Below, piece after piece: positions 44,577 through 54,920 of a DNA stretch of 64,000 bases. Each line of letters starts with the position of its first letter. Within the stretch, counting starts at the first letter, position 1. A program made the translations under genes and the position numbers. Under the pieces are notes generated by a model. That model made no database searches and had not been told where the DNA came from. It saw only the letters and a program-made list of their open reading frames with translations. Source of the DNA: Pseudomonadota bacterium (GTDB lineage Bacteria; Pseudomonadota; Alphaproteobacteria; Acetobacterales; Acetobacteraceae); NCBI GenBank assembly GCA_021798915.1, contig JAJZBM010000007.1:1-64000 (forward strand). Direction: 5' to 3'.

Positions 44577-46796
44577 TCAATCCTCGGTCAGGCGGGGGGC
44601 GCGGCGGAGCGGCGCCATCGCCGCGCCATGCAGCGCCGAGCCGCGGCCGGAAAGCGAGGGGTTGGTGGTGAAATACTCATGCGCCGAGACCGGCTTGCGC
44701 CCCGCCGCCACCCGCCGCCAGACGCCATCGGCGGCGAGTTCCCAGGATTGCAGCGAGTCTTTGAGATTGACCACCATGATCTGGTCGAGCACCTGGGCAT
44801 GAACCGTCGGGTTATGGATCGGAACCAGGGTCTCGACCCGCCAATCCATGTTACGCTCCATCCAATCGGCGCTGCTGATATAGACGCGGGCCGCCGGGCT
44901 CGGCAGTTTATGGCCGTTGCCGAAGACGCAGATGCGGCTGTGCTCGAGAAACCGCCCGACGATCGATTTCACCCGGATATGCTCGGAAAGCCCGGCAACG
45001 CCGGGGCGCAGGCAACAGATGCCGCGCACCACCGCCATCACCTTCACCCCCGAGGCCGAGGCCGCATAAAGCGTATCGATCAGGCGCTGATCGACGAGGG
45101 CGTTCATCTTGAGCCAAATCGCCGCCGGCCGGCCGGCGCGCGCGAAGCTGATCTCGCGGTCGATCAGTTCGAGGAGGACCGGGCGCAGCGTCAGCGGGCT
45201 GAAGGCCAGCGCCTCCATCCGCGCCGGGCGGGCATAGCCGGTGAGATAGTTGAAGAGCCGCGCCGCGTCGCGGGTCAGCGGCGGATCGCAGGTGAAGAAG
45301 GAGAGATCGGTGTAAACGCGCGCCGTGATCGGATGATAATTGCCGGTGCCGAAATGGGCGTAAGAGCGCATCAGGCTCCCCTCGCGGCGCACCACGAGCG
45401 AGAGCTTGGCATGGGTTTTCAGCTCGACGAAGCCATAGACCACCTGCACCCCGGCCGCTTCCAGGGTGCGCGCGAGGCGGATATTCGCCTCCTCGTCGAA
45501 GCGGGCGCGGAGTTCGACCAGGGCGGTGACCGATTTTCCGCCCTCCGCCGCCTCGATCAGCGCTTTCACGATCGGGCTGTCGCGCGAGGTGCGATAGAGC
45601 GTCTGTTTGATCGCGACGACATGCGGATCGAGCGCCGCCTGGCGGAGAAACTGCACCACGACGTCGAAACTCTCGAACGGGTGGTGGACGATGATGTCTT
45701 TGGCGCGGATGGCGGCGAAGCAATCGCCGCCGAAATCGCGGATGCGCTCGGGAAAGCGCGGTGTCACGGCGGGAAACAGGAGATCGGGGCGATCCTCGGC
45801 GATGAGCTGGCGGAGATCGGCGAGACCGAGCAGCCCGTCCTGCACCACCACCTCCTCGGCCGGCACACCCAGCTCGTCGCTGACCAGGGCGCGGAGATCC
45901 TCCGGCATCCCGGCATTGACCGCGAGATGGATCGCAATCCCGCGCCGGCGGCGCTTCAACGCGGTCTCGTAGGAGCGCACCAGATCCTCGGCTTCCTCCT
46001 CGAACTCGACGTCGGTGTCGCGAATGACCCGGAAAAACCCGAGCCCTTCGACGCGATAGCCGGGAAACAGCCGGTCCATGAACAATAGCGCGACATCGTC
46101 GAGCATGACGAAGCGGATCGCCTCATGGGGCGCGTTTTGCGGCAGGCGGATGAAACGCTCGATTTGCGCCGGCAGCGGAATGAGGGCGCGCATGCCATGC
46201 CCGTCCGCCTCGCGCACCAGACGGAGCGCCATGACCAAGCCCATATTGGGGATGAACGGAAACGGATGCGCAGGGTCGATCGCGAGCGGCGAAAGCACCG
46301 GAAAAATCCGCTCCATGAACCAGATATCGAGCCAGCGCCGGTCCTCGACGCTGAGCGCATGCGCGAGCCACTCGGGATCGCGGAGGAGTTCGAGCCCGAC
46401 ATCGCCGAGGGCGGCGCGGAGATCGTGCCAGACGCGCAGCTGCTCGGCCATCACGCGGGCGGCCAGCGCCCGGATTTCCGCCAATTGCTGCGCCGGGGTG
46501 CGGCCATCGGGGGAGAGGGTGACGATCCCGGCGCGCGCCTGCCCGATCAGCCCGGCGACGCGGACGGAATAGAATTCATCGAGATTGGAGGCGCTGATGG
46601 AGAGAAACCGCACCCGCTCCAGCAGCGGATGATGGGGGTTCTCCGCCTCCTCGACGACGCGGAGATTGAAATCGAGCCAGGATAATTCCCGGTTGAGAAA
46701 CCGCTCGGGCCCGGCCAGTGCAGCCGGGCGCGCCGGCGGCGCGTCTCCTGGTGTTTCGGCGGTCGCAAGATCGGCGTCAGTGAGGGGCGCGGGCAT
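44577..46796 (-). CDS. ppk1: Polyphosphate kinase 1
   Basis: A 739-residue enzyme making polyphosphate from [23 protein letters not shown] at the start and a head domain with [11 protein letters not shown]. The catalytic part has the HxK histidine in [17 protein letters not shown], the loop [23 protein letters not shown], and the second conserved His in [15 protein letters not shown]. The C-terminal tail is disordered. Upstream hda is 51 bp away. Confidence 0.96.
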   Translation of the reverse strand: MPAPLTDADLATAETPGDAPPARPAALAGPERFLNRELSWLDFNLRVVEEAENPHHPLLERVRFLSISASNLDEFYSVRVAGLIGQARAGIVTLSPDGRTPAQQLAEIRALAARVMAEQLRVWHDLRAALGDVGLELLRDPEWLAHALSVEDRRWLDIWFMERIFPVLSPLAIDPAHPFPFIPNMGLVMALRLVREADGHGMRALIPLPAQIERFIRLPQNAPHEAIRFVMLDDVALLFMDRLFPGYRVEGLGFFRVIRDTDVEFEEEAEDLVRSYETALKRRRRGIAIHLAVNAGMPEDLRALVSDELGVPAEEVVVQDGLLGLADLRQLIAEDRPDLLFPAVTPRFPERIRDFGGDCFAAIRAKDIIVHHPFESFDVVVQFLRQAALDPHVVAIKQTLYRTSRDSPIVKALIEAAEGGKSVTALVELRARFDEEANIRLARTLEAAGVQVVYGFVELKTHAKLSLVVRREGSLMRSYAHFGTGNYHPITARVYTDLSFFTCDPPLTRDAARLFNYLTGYARPARMEALAFSPLTLRPVLLELIDREISFARAGRPAAIWLKMNALVDQRLIDTLYAASASGVKVMAVVRGICCLRPGVAGLSEHIRVKSIVGRFLEHSRICVFGNGHKLPSPAARVYISSADWMERNMDWRVETLVPIHNPTVHAQVLDQIMVVNLKDSLQSWELAADGVWRRVAAGRKPVSAHEYFTTNPSLSGRGSALHGAAMAPLRRAPRLTED

Positions 46797-46847
46797 TCTT
46801 CCATCCTAGAACGTGATCGCCAGCCGCGAAAGCGCCGCCGCCCGGCG

Positions 46848-47519
46848 TCACCTCTCATCCGCCTCGGTGGGGTCGGCGAGTTCGGCGACCACGCTAGCGG
46901 CGAGGGGGCGCGAGATGCGGCCGCCGAGTGCCAGCGCCCGCCGGTCGAGCCGCGCCACCGCCTCGCGCAGCGCCGCCGGTGTGCGCGGCAGGTGGGTCAG
47001 CAGGAAATCCTGCACCAACGCGCTCACGTTCAATTGCCGCTCGGCGAACAGGCGGGCGAGCAGGGCGGCGAGCAGGTCATCCTCGGCGGCGCCAATCACG
47101 ACGGTGGTCACGGCGCGCAGCCGGCTCGCGAGATCGGGAAGCCGCACCGGCCAGCGCGCCGGCGGCGTGCGCCCGGCGAGGAGGAGACGGATGCCGGTTT
47201 CGCGGGCGTGGTTGAGGAGATGGAGGAGGGCTGCCTCGTCGGGGTGGGAATCGGCGTCGTCGAGGGCGAGGCGTGGGCCGGAAAACGCCGGCAGGCCGCG
47301 TAGAAACGGCCCCTCCCAAACCGCATCGGCGCCGCCGGCCCAGAGAGAGAGGAGATGGGTCTTGCCGCAGCCGGTATCGCCGGCCAGGGCGAGCCGTCCG
47401 TCCGGCCAGTCTTCGGCGCGCGCGAGCCAGGCGCGGGCCTCGGCGTTGGAGGCGGCTGCGATGAAATCGGCGCCGCGATACTCGGGGCGGCGGACGAACG
47501 GCAAGGCGAGCTGGCGCAT
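46848..47519 (-). CDS. hdaA: HdaA-like regulatory inactivator of DnaA
   Basis: A 223-residue DnaA-related AAA+ protein. The N-terminal QLALPF (residues 3-8) is a sliding-clamp binding motif, as needed to act with DnaN in hydrolysis of DnaA-ATP. P-loop LALAGDTGCGKTHLLSLW and the LALDDADSHP region follow. It lacks the DnaA DNA-binding domain IV, as Hda does. Co-directional with the PerM-type gene 7 bp upstream. Confidence 0.92.
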   Translation of the reverse strand: MRQLALPFVRRPEYRGADFIAAASNAEARAWLARAEDWPDGRLALAGDTGCGKTHLLSLWAGGADAVWEGPFLRGLPAFSGPRLALDDADSHPDEAALLHLLNHARETGIRLLLAGRTPPARWPVRLPDLASRLRAVTTVVIGAAEDDLLAALLARLFAERQLNVSALVQDFLLTHLPRTPAALREAVARLDRRALALGGRISRPLAASVVAELADPTEADER

Positions 47520-47526
47520 CGGCGGG

Positions 47527-48657
47527 TCAGTGTTCGGGGTGCGGCGGCGGGTCGCGATAGAGCGGGCTCACCAGATAGCGCTTGAGCCAGAACCGCGCGA
47601 GCACGCCGATCGTCGCCGTCACCGGCACGGCGAGCAGGACGCCGAGAAAGCCGAACGCGGCGCCGCCGGCGAAGAGGGCGAAAATCACCCAGACCGCCGG
47701 CAATTCCACCCGGTCGCCGAGAAACCGGGGATAGATCACATAACCCTCCAGCGTCTGGCCGAGCACAAACACCACCGCGATCTTGGCGACGCCGAACCAG
47801 GTCGGGAACTGCGCGAGCGCGAGGCCGAGCGCGGTCAAAAGGCCGACGATCGAGCCGACATAGGGGATGAACGACAGAATCCCCGAGGCAAGGCCGACGA
47901 TCAGCCCGAGATCGAGCCCGGCGACGGTCAGCGTCACGGCGTAATAAAGCGCGAGCACGAGACAGCAGAGCGCCTGGCCGCGCACCCAGGCCGAGAGGAT
48001 GCGGTTGACCTCGCGCGCCTGGGCGCGGATCAGCGCCTCGTAACGGCGCGGCAGCCAATCATCGAGCTTCGCGACCACCCGCGGCCAGTCACGCAGCAGG
48101 TAGAACGACACCACCGGCGTCACGACCAGGAGCGAGAGCGCGTTGAAAATCGCGAATCCGCCGCCGACCAGGCGGGACGCGGCCGAGGCGAGGAAGGAGA
48201 GCATGTTGCCGGCCTGGCTTCCGACCAGTTCGCGCAGACGCGCATCGACGAAATCCGCCCCGAGACGGGCCTGCAGATTGGCCATCACCTGCATCGCCGA
48301 TTCGCGCGCCATCCCGGCATAGGCCGGAAGACGGGTGATCAGAAGGCCGATCTGCGCCAGAATCAGCGGATAAAGCAGCAACAGGAACAAGAGGATCGCG
48401 GCGAGCAGCAGCAAGACGAGAAGAAACGCCGCAAGGCCGCGCGGCATCCCGGCGCGAACCAGCCGCGACGCCGGGGGGTCGAGGAAATAGGCGACGCCGG
48501 CGGCGGCGACGAAGGGGAGCAGGATGGTCGCGAAAAGCTGCAAGGCGAGCCACGCGACGACGATGACGGCGGCGAGCAGAATGAGCCGCTGGCGGCGTAT
48601 CGCCGTCGCTCCAGCACGCGCGGCGTCAAGCTCTGGCAATTCGGGCAGCGCTGTCAT
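47527..48657 (-). CDS. AI-2E family transporter (PerM-like)
   Basis: A 376-residue inner-membrane protein with 7-8 helices. Features: ILLPFVAAAGVAYFLDPPASRL, LVVTPVVSFYLLRDWPRVV, the family loop ILSFIPYVGSIVGLLTALGLA, and FLGVLLAVPVTATIGVLARF. Substrate is not known in most cases. ATG 48657 is chosen; 102 bp separate it from the divergent purM. The arrangement next to purMN and hda is common in alphaproteobacteria. Confidence 0.92.
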   Translation of the reverse strand: MTALPELPELDAARAGATAIRRQRLILLAAVIVVAWLALQLFATILLPFVAAAGVAYFLDPPASRLVRAGMPRGLAAFLLVLLLLAAILLFLLLLYPLILAQIGLLITRLPAYAGMARESAMQVMANLQARLGADFVDARLRELVGSQAGNMLSFLASAASRLVGGGFAIFNALSLLVVTPVVSFYLLRDWPRVVAKLDDWLPRRYEALIRAQAREVNRILSAWVRGQALCCLVLALYYAVTLTVAGLDLGLIVGLASGILSFIPYVGSIVGLLTALGLALAQFPTWFGVAKIAVVFVLGQTLEGYVIYPRFLGDRVELPAVWVIFALFAGGAAFGFLGVLLAVPVTATIGVLARFWLKRYLVSPLYRDPPPHPEH

Positions 48658-48759
48658 GGCGGGGAGTGTCGCCGATCGCGGCGTTGCGCGCCACTGCCGC
48701 GTGTGGTTCTCTCCGCCCGCCAACCCGACCCCCTTCTGTCACACTGAGCGGAGACCCTG

Positions 48760-49821
48760 ATGGCCAGCCTGACCTATCGTGCCGCCGGCGTCGATATCGC
48801 GGCCGGCGAGGCGCTGGTGGACGCGATCAAGCCGGCGGCGGCGGCGACACGGCGCGCCGGCGTGCTCGGCGGCCTCGGCGGTTTCGGCGCGCTGTTCGAC
48901 CTCAAGGCGGCGGGCTATGTCGATCCCATCCTGGTCGCCAGCACCGACGGCGTCGGCACCAAGCTCAAACTCGCGATCGAGACCGGCCAGCAGGACGGGA
49001 TCGGCATCGATCTCGTCGCCATGTGCGTCAACGATCTCGTCGTCCAGGGCGCTGAGCCGCTGTTTTTTCTGGATTATTTCGCAACCAGCCGGCTGGAGAC
49101 GAAGGCCGCGGCGCGAATCGTCGCCGGCATCGCGCAAGGCTGCGCGGCAAGCGGCTGCGCTCTCGTCGGCGGCGAGACGGCGGAGATGCCGGGGCTTTAC
49201 GCGCCCGGTGATTACGATCTCGCCGGCTTCGCGGTCGGCGCCGCCGAGCGCGGCCGGCTGCTTCCGGCCGGTGTCGCGCCGGGGGATAGCATCATCGGAC
49301 TTGCGGCGAGCGGCGTGCATGCCAACGGATTTTCCCTGGTGCGGCGGATCATCGCCGAAAGCGGCGCCCGGCTCGATGCGCCGGCGCCCTTCGATGCCGC
49401 GGGCGCGACCCTCGGCGCGGCGCTGCTCACCCCGACCCGGCTTTACGTGCAACCGCTTCTGGCGCTCCATCGCGCCGGGTTGTTGAAGGGGGCCGCGCAT
49501 ATCACCGGCGGCGGCCTGCCCGGCAATCTGCCGCGCGCGCTTCCCCCCGGCACCATCGCCGCCCTCGATGCCGGGGCGTGGACGGTGCCCCCGGTATTCC
49601 GCTGGCTCGCCGCCGCCGACGCGGTTGCGGTCGATGAGATGCTGCGGGTGTTCAATTGCGGCATCGGCATGGCGGTCATCGTCGCCGATGCCGAGGCGGC
49701 GCTCGCCGCCCTCGCGCGAGCCGGTGAGGACGCGAGGGTGATCGGCCGGATCGAGGCGGCGCCGGATGCAACCCTGCCGGCCGCGCTCACCATCGACCCG
49801 CCGCCCGGCTGGCTCGCATGA
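48760..49821 (+). CDS. purM: Phosphoribosylformylglycinamidine cyclo-ligase
   Basis: A 353-residue AIR synthetase, step five of purine synthesis. ATP-binding [56 protein letters not shown], and [17 protein letters not shown]. Start ATG 48760 has GAGA upstream. It overlaps purN by 4 bp. Confidence 0.98.
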   Translation: MASLTYRAAGVDIAAGEALVDAIKPAAAATRRAGVLGGLGGFGALFDLKAAGYVDPILVASTDGVGTKLKLAIETGQQDGIGIDLVAMCVNDLVVQGAEPLFFLDYFATSRLETKAAARIVAGIAQGCAASGCALVGGETAEMPGLYAPGDYDLAGFAVGAAERGRLLPAGVAPGDSIIGLAASGVHANGFSLVRRIIAESGARLDAPAPFDAAGATLGAALLTPTRLYVQPLLALHRAGLLKGAAHITGGGLPGNLPRALPPGTIAALDAGAWTVPPVFRWLAAADAVAVDEMLRVFNCGIGMAVIVADAEAALAALARAGEDARVIGRIEAAPDATLPAALTIDPPPGWLA

Positions 49822-50468
49822 CCGAGGCCGGGCGGCGCCGGGTTGGGGTGCTGATCAGCGGTCGCGGCTCCAACATGATGGCGTTGCTTTCGGCGGCGCG
49901 GGCGCCGGATTATCCCGCCGCCATCGCCGTCGTGCTCGCCAACCGCGAAGACGCCGCCGGGCTGGCTCTGGCCCGCGCCGAGGGGGTGCCGGCGATCGCG
50001 GTGCCGGGGCGCGCCTTCGGGCCGGATCGCCGCGCCCATGAGGGGGCGCTGGCCGCCGAACTCGACCGCCACGGGGTCGAAATCGTCTGTCTCGCCGGCT
50101 ATCTCCGCCTGCTCACCCCCTGGTTCGTCGGCCGCTATGGCGGGCGGATGCTGAACATCCATCCGAGTCTGCTGCCCGCCTTTCCGGGGCTCGAGACCCA
50201 TGCTCGGGCACTCGCCGCCGGTGTCAGGCTGCATGGATGCAGCGTCCATCTGGTGACGGAGGGAATGGATGAGGGGCCGATTTTGGCCCAAGGCGCGGTG
50301 CCGGTGCTGCCCGATGACGACGAGGCGAGGCTCGCCGCGCGGGTGCTCGCGCTCGAGCACCGCCTCTACCCGGCGGCCCTCCGCGCCTTTCTCGGCGGCG
50401 AGGTTTTCCTGCCGGCGGCCGGCGCGATGTTCTGCAACCCCTTGCCGCAGCCCCCGCTCGCGCCGTAA
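49818..50468 (+). CDS. purN: Phosphoribosylglycinamide formyltransferase
   Basis: A 216-residue GAR transformylase using 10-formyl-THF, step three of purine synthesis. [18 protein letters not shown], the catalytic Asn/His in [18 protein letters not shown], and [17 protein letters not shown] with the catalytic Asp. Start overlaps purM, indicating coupling. Confidence 0.97.
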   Translation: MTEAGRRRVGVLISGRGSNMMALLSAARAPDYPAAIAVVLANREDAAGLALARAEGVPAIAVPGRAFGPDRRAHEGALAAELDRHGVEIVCLAGYLRLLTPWFVGRYGGRMLNIHPSLLPAFPGLETHARALAAGVRLHGCSVHLVTEGMDEGPILAQGAVPVLPDDDEARLAARVLALEHRLYPAALRAFLGGEVFLPAAGAMFCNPLPQPPLAP

Positions 50469-50505
50469 AAACTGCGCCAAACCACGTCACATACGAGGCG
50501 CTCGC

Positions 50506-50658
50506 ATGGCCAATCCCGCTTCCCCCACGCATTCCCTCACCGAAAGCGAATTCCTCGCCGACCGGGAGCGTTTCTGGACCGGCTTCACCCATTTCACCGT
50601 CGCCGCCGCGAGCGGGGTCGCCCTGCTGCTCATTCTGATGGCGATTTTCCTGCTCTGA
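50506..50658 (+). CDS. aa3-type cytochrome c oxidase subunit IV
   Basis: A 50-residue protein. A soluble N-terminus (SLTESEFLADRERFWTGF) is followed by one transmembrane helix (AAASGVALLLILMAIFLL), which fits the alphaproteobacterial aa3 oxidase subunit IV family. ATG 50506 has ACGAGG upstream. No other oxidase genes are near; it is probably added to a complex encoded elsewhere. Confidence 0.85.
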   Translation: MANPASPTHSLTESEFLADRERFWTGFTHFTVAAASGVALLLILMAIFLL

Positions 50659-50667
50659 TCTTCCGCC

Positions 50668-51672
50668 TCAGGCGCCGAAGGCCTCGGCGAGCAGGGTGTA
50701 GGAAAGCCGGCGGGCGGCGGGATCGGCGATGGTGGTGAGGATCACGATCTCCTCAACCATGTGCCTTTCCGCCATGGCGCGGATTTGCGCCGCGGTCTCA
50801 TCCTTGGTGCCGTAGATCGACCGCGCCTTGAGCCGCGCGATATGGGCGCGCTCGGCCTCGCTATAGGGGTAGGCGAGGGCTTCCTCGACGGTGGGTAGCG
50901 GCGCGAAAATGCCGCGATCGCGCCCGAGCCGCCAGAGCGCGCGCGAGGCGAAGCCGGCCTCGGCGGCCTCGGTGGTCTCGGCGGCGAAGGCCCAGAGGCA
51001 GAGCGCGGCCTGCGGCGCCGGGTGGCGCGCGCTCGGGCGATAGCCCTCGCGGTAGAGCGCCAGCGCCGTCTCGGTGCCGGCGCCGTCGGTGATGAAATGG
51101 GCGAAGCAGAAGGGGAGCCCGAAATAGGCGGCGACCTCGGCGCCGTAATTGGAACTCCCGAGCACCCAGACCTCCGGCGCGCCGGGGCCTGAGGGCTGCG
51201 CCGTCACGGTCCGGAAGGGATGGTTTTCGAGCAGGTCTTCGCCCCGCACCCAGGCGAGGAGATCGCGGAGCTGCGCCGGGAAATGCTCGGCGGCGGTCTC
51301 GGCGAGGGGATTGAGGGCGAACGCCGTCCGCCCGTCCGAGCCCGGCGCGCGGCCCACCCCGAGATCGATCCGCCCGGGCGCGATCGCCTCCAGGACCCGG
51401 AACTGCTCGGCGACCTTGAGCGCCGAATAATGCGGCAGCATCACCCCGGCGCTGCCGACCCGGATCTGGCGCGTGGTCGCGGCGATGGCGGCGATCAGCA
51501 CTTCCGGCGCGGTGCCGGCCTGGCTCGCGGAATTGTGATGTTCGGCGAGCCAATAGCGGCCATAGCCGAGCGCCTCGCAATGCCGGGCGAGTGCCAGGCT
51601 CTCCTGGATGGCGGCGGCGGGGGCGCGCCCGGACACCACCGTCGATTGGTCGAGTACGGATAATTTTATCAT
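50668..51672 (-). CDS. LLM-class flavin-dependent oxidoreductase
   Basis: A 334-residue luciferase-like monooxygenase-fold protein. KLSVLDQSTVVSGR, YGRYWLAEHHNS, IRVGSAGVMLPHYSALKVAEQFRVLEAIAPGRIDLGVGRAPG and VLGSSNYGAEVAAYFGLPFCFAHF are characteristic of the YhbW/MsnO8-like branch. It would use reduced flavin on an unknown substrate. The DUF445 gene upstream on the same strand ends 4 bp from its start... the two are likely one unit. Confidence 0.9.
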   Translation of the reverse strand: MIKLSVLDQSTVVSGRAPAAAIQESLALARHCEALGYGRYWLAEHHNSASQAGTAPEVLIAAIAATTRQIRVGSAGVMLPHYSALKVAEQFRVLEAIAPGRIDLGVGRAPGSDGRTAFALNPLAETAAEHFPAQLRDLLAWVRGEDLLENHPFRTVTAQPSGPGAPEVWVLGSSNYGAEVAAYFGLPFCFAHFITDGAGTETALALYREGYRPSARHPAPQAALCLWAFAAETTEAAEAGFASRALWRLGRDRGIFAPLPTVEEALAYPYSEAERAHIARLKARSIYGTKDETAAQIRAMAERHMVEEIVILTTIADPAARRLSYTLLAEAFGA

Positions 51673-51676
51673 ATCA

Positions 51677-52936
51677 TCAATGACTTCCGAACAAATTGTT
51701 GATCACCAGATGAAGCGCGCCGCCGGCCAGGAACCCGACCAGGGTGCCATTGATGCGGATATATTGCAGATCCTTGCCGATGCGGAGTTCGAGCCGCGTG
51801 GTCAGCGTCGCGCTGTCCCAGCCGCCGACCACCTCAGCGATGAAGCGCGCGAGTTCGATGCGTGCCGAAGGCAGCAGCGCCGCCACCGCCCGCTCGGCGG
51901 CGCGGCTGACCGCGGCGCGGCTTTTCGGATCGGCGGCGAGCCGGGCGCCGAGGGCGCCGAGCTGCTCGGCGAGGAAGTTCACGGTGCGGCCAGCGGGGTT
52001 GGCGGCGTCGGCTTCGAGGGCAAGGCGGAGCCGTGCCCAGATGTCCCAGAGCCAGGCCTGCACGGTCGCATGGGTGAGGACGCGGCGGAAGGTCGCGGCG
52101 ATCTCCTCGGCGCGCGCCGGGTCGTCCTCCAGGCGCTCGATCTCGCGGCGGATCCATTCATCGAAGGCGAGGCGGAGTTCCGAGCCGTCGGGCCCCATCT
52201 TGTCGAGTTCGGCATTCATCGCCGAGAGCACCCGGCGCGCGATCGAGGCGCCGAGCGCCCAGCCGATCAGGCGCCCGCCCTGCTCGCGCACCCGCTCTTC
52301 GATCGCCTGGCGAAGCTGTTCCTCCTTGGCGTTGATGGTTTCCTTGAATTGCGCGAGCACGAAGCCGAACACCTCCTGATGCCGTCCGCCCTCGACCAGG
52401 GCGCGCAGCACGCGGGCGAGCAGCCCCGGCCCGCTGCCGGCGAGGAGCCGCGGGGCGAGGCGGGCGAGCAGGCGCCGGGCGCGGCCATCCTCGATGGTCG
52501 CGAGCAGGCGCGGCAGCATCGCCGCCACCCCCCGCGCCGCCGGCCGCGCCGCCTCGGGATCGGCGAGGAAACGGGCGATGATGCCGGGAAGATCGAGGCG
52601 GCCGAGGGTGCGCGCCACCTCCGTCTCGGTGAACACGTGATTGGCGACGAAATTGCCGAGCGCCTGGCCGAGCCGCGCCTTTTCGGTCGGCAGGATCGCG
52701 GTGTGCGGGATGGGCAGGCCGAGCGGGCGGCGAAACAGCGCCGTCACCGCGAACCAGTCCGCGAGCCCGCCGACGAGCCCGGCGCTCGCCGCCGCCTGCA
52801 AAAGCCGGCTCGCCGCCATGTCGGGCAGCAAGCGGCTGGCCAGCACGAGCGCCGCCATGAGCGCGAGGAGAGAACTGGCGGCGGCGCGGTGGCGGGACAG
52901 CACGCGCCGGGCCTTGGCATCGGGGTCCGGGGTCAT
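51677..52936 (-). CDS. DUF445 domain-containing protein
   Basis: A 419-residue membrane-associated protein of unknown function. N-terminal hydrophobic helices (ASSLLALMAALVLASRLLP, LLQAAASAGLVGGLADWFAVTALFRRPLG) with the family motif PIPHTAILPTEKARLGQALGNFV. A long helical middle follows, then a C-terminal hydrophobic hairpin ending GTLVGFLAGGALHLVINNLFG. ATG 52936 is chosen since homology starts there. It lies 4 bp upstream of the luciferase-like gene. Confidence 0.9.
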   Translation of the reverse strand: MTPDPDAKARRVLSRHRAAASSLLALMAALVLASRLLPDMAASRLLQAAASAGLVGGLADWFAVTALFRRPLGLPIPHTAILPTEKARLGQALGNFVANHVFTETEVARTLGRLDLPGIIARFLADPEAARPAARGVAAMLPRLLATIEDGRARRLLARLAPRLLAGSGPGLLARVLRALVEGGRHQEVFGFVLAQFKETINAKEEQLRQAIEERVREQGGRLIGWALGASIARRVLSAMNAELDKMGPDGSELRLAFDEWIRREIERLEDDPARAEEIAATFRRVLTHATVQAWLWDIWARLRLALEADAANPAGRTVNFLAEQLGALGARLAADPKSRAAVSRAAERAVAALLPSARIELARFIAEVVGGWDSATLTTRLELRIGKDLQYIRINGTLVGFLAGGALHLVINNLFGSH

Positions 52937-53112
52937 GAAGGGGCGACCGATTAGCACGGGCGCGCCGGCTTGGCACGCAACGCCGGCGCCGCGGCGTAGT
53001 AATTTGTTCACCAATCCTCTCGATACTGGCGCGACAACCGCATCGCTTAAGAAACCCGGAAGGCGCGCCGCATGCCCCTGTTTTCTCCGCAAACCGCATT
53101 GAAATATTGAAA

Positions 53113-54897
53113 ATGTTGGATTCTTTCTCCAAGCCGGCAAAGCGGACGCCGTCCCTGGCCGGCACTGTGCGAAAAGAGCGGGGACAAAAGGAGAGAGGAC
53201 GAAAAGAACCAGCGGCCAAGGAGGGGGAGGACGCGGTGCTGCGCGCCGCCCTGCTCGGCCTTGCCGATGGGGTGATCCTGTTCGACCCCGGTCTTCGCCT
53301 GATCCTCTGCAACGCCGCGGCGCGGCACCGGCTCGGCTGGGTCGGCGCGCCGCCGCGGCGTGGCCTCACCCTCGCCTCCTGGCTCGACCATGCCGGCGGG
53401 CTCGATCCCGCCGAGCGGTCGGTGATCCGCGAGCACTGCGCCGCCTTGCTCGCCGGGGACGCGGCGCCGGCGCCCGGGCGGGACAGTGCGGCGGCGGAAA
53501 AAGACCTCGCCTTCGGTGATTTCACGCTGCGGCTCCGCCGGCTGGACGGGCAGGGGATCATGATTTCCCTCGCGACCGGCGGCGATGACGGGGAGGCGGC
53601 GCTCCGCGATCCACTGACCGGGCTCGGCAATCGCCGCGCTTTCCAGGCGGCGCTGGCGGCGGCGCTGGCGCGGGCGGAATCCGAAGCGGCGCTGCTTCTC
53701 CTCGATCTCGACAGGTTCAAGCATGTCAACGACTCGCTCGGCCATCCGGTGGGCGATGCGCTGCTCCGCCTGGTCGCGCAGCGGCTACGCGCCAGCCTCC
53801 GCGCCGGCGATACGCTGGTGCGCCTCGGCGGCGACGAATTCGCGATCCTGCTGCCGCGCGCCGAGGGGGCGGAGCCGCTGGCCGAGCGGCTGGTCGATCT
53901 CCTGAGCCGCCCCTATCTGGTGGAGGGGCATCTCGCCAATATCGGGGTCAGCATCGGCATCGCGCGCGCGCCGGCGGATGCCACCGAGGGGGGCATGCTG
54001 CTCCGCCGCGCCGATCTCGCGCTCTATGCCGCCAAGGCGGCGGGACGGCGGCAATTCTGCCGCTTCCGGCCGGAGATGGATGCCCGCGCCCAGGCCCGCC
54101 AGGCGCTGGAGACCGATCTTCGCCGCGCCGTCGCGCTCGGCCAGTTTCATTTGTATTATCAACCGCTTTTGGAGGTTGCCTCGGGCGCGGTGATCGGGTT
54201 CGAGGCGCTGCTCCGCTGGGCGCATCCGACGCGCGGGATGGTCTCGCCGACGGAGTTCATTCCGCTGGCCGAGGAGGTCGGGCTGATCGTTCCGATCGGA
54301 GAGTGGGTTCTGCGCCAGGCCTGCCGCGCCGCCGCGAGCTGGCCGGAGACGGTTCTGGTCGCGGTCAATGTCTCGCCGGTGCAGTTCGCCGATGGCGCCC
54401 GGCTGCTGCGCGCCGTCGATGAGGCGCTGGCGGGCGCGGGTCTCTCCGGCATGCGGCTCGAAATCGAGATCACCGAGAGCGTTCTGCTTCACGACGCGGC
54501 CGAGACGCTCGCCATCCTGCATGATCTGCGCGGCCGCGGCGTGCGCATCGCGATGGATGATTTCGGCACCGGCTATTCCTCGCTCAGCCAGTTGCGGAGC
54601 TTCCCCTTCGACAAGATCAAGATCGACCGCTCCTTCGTCAGCGAGATCGAGGGGCAGAGCGGCGGCAAGGCGGTGGTGCGCGCCATCGCGGCACTCGGCG
54701 CCAGTCTCGGCATGACCGTCACCGTCGAGGGAGTGGAAACCGAGGCGCAGGCGCATTTCGTTGCAAGCAGCGGCGGACATCAGATGCAAGGCTACCTGAT
54801 CAGCCGCCCGGTGCCCGCCGATGACGTGGCGGCCCTGCTCGCCCGCCTGCCGGCGCGAACCGCACGCCTTTCGCATGAAACCCGAGACGGAATCTAA
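53113..54897 (+). CDS. PAS-GGDEF-EAL cyclic-di-GMP enzyme
   Basis: A 594-residue cytoplasmic protein from ATG 53113 (a TTG two codons earlier is possible). A charged N-terminal tail, then a PAS-like sensor (about 45-155; ADGVILFDPGLRLILCNAAA). GGDEF domain: DPLTGLGNRRAF, inhibitory I-site RAGD five residues before GGDEF (239-243). EAL domain: EALLRW (Glu about 364), NVSPVQF, EITES, DDFGTGYSSL, KIDRSF, EGVET. Both active sites look intact, so it may make and break c-di-GMP. The BLUF gene starts 20 bp after its stop. Confidence 0.94.
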   Translation: MLDSFSKPAKRTPSLAGTVRKERGQKERGRKEPAAKEGEDAVLRAALLGLADGVILFDPGLRLILCNAAARHRLGWVGAPPRRGLTLASWLDHAGGLDPAERSVIREHCAALLAGDAAPAPGRDSAAAEKDLAFGDFTLRLRRLDGQGIMISLATGGDDGEAALRDPLTGLGNRRAFQAALAAALARAESEAALLLLDLDRFKHVNDSLGHPVGDALLRLVAQRLRASLRAGDTLVRLGGDEFAILLPRAEGAEPLAERLVDLLSRPYLVEGHLANIGVSIGIARAPADATEGGMLLRRADLALYAAKAAGRRQFCRFRPEMDARAQARQALETDLRRAVALGQFHLYYQPLLEVASGAVIGFEALLRWAHPTRGMVSPTEFIPLAEEVGLIVPIGEWVLRQACRAAASWPETVLVAVNVSPVQFADGARLLRAVDEALAGAGLSGMRLEIEITESVLLHDAAETLAILHDLRGRGVRIAMDDFGTGYSSLSQLRSFPFDKIKIDRSFVSEIEGQSGGKAVVRAIAALGASLGMTVTVEGVETEAQAHFVASSGGHQMQGYLISRPVPADDVAALLARLPARTARLSHETRDGI

Positions 54898-54920
54898 GCC
54901 ACGGAGCCTAAGCCACGATG
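54893..54920. repeat. 14-bp x2 tandem repeat between the GGDEF-EAL and BLUF genes
   Basis: TCTAAGCCACGGAG then CCTAAGCCACGATG. The first copy carries the TAA stop of the GGDEF-EAL gene and the second carries the ATG of the BLUF gene, so the duplication spans their junction. Confidence 0.82.
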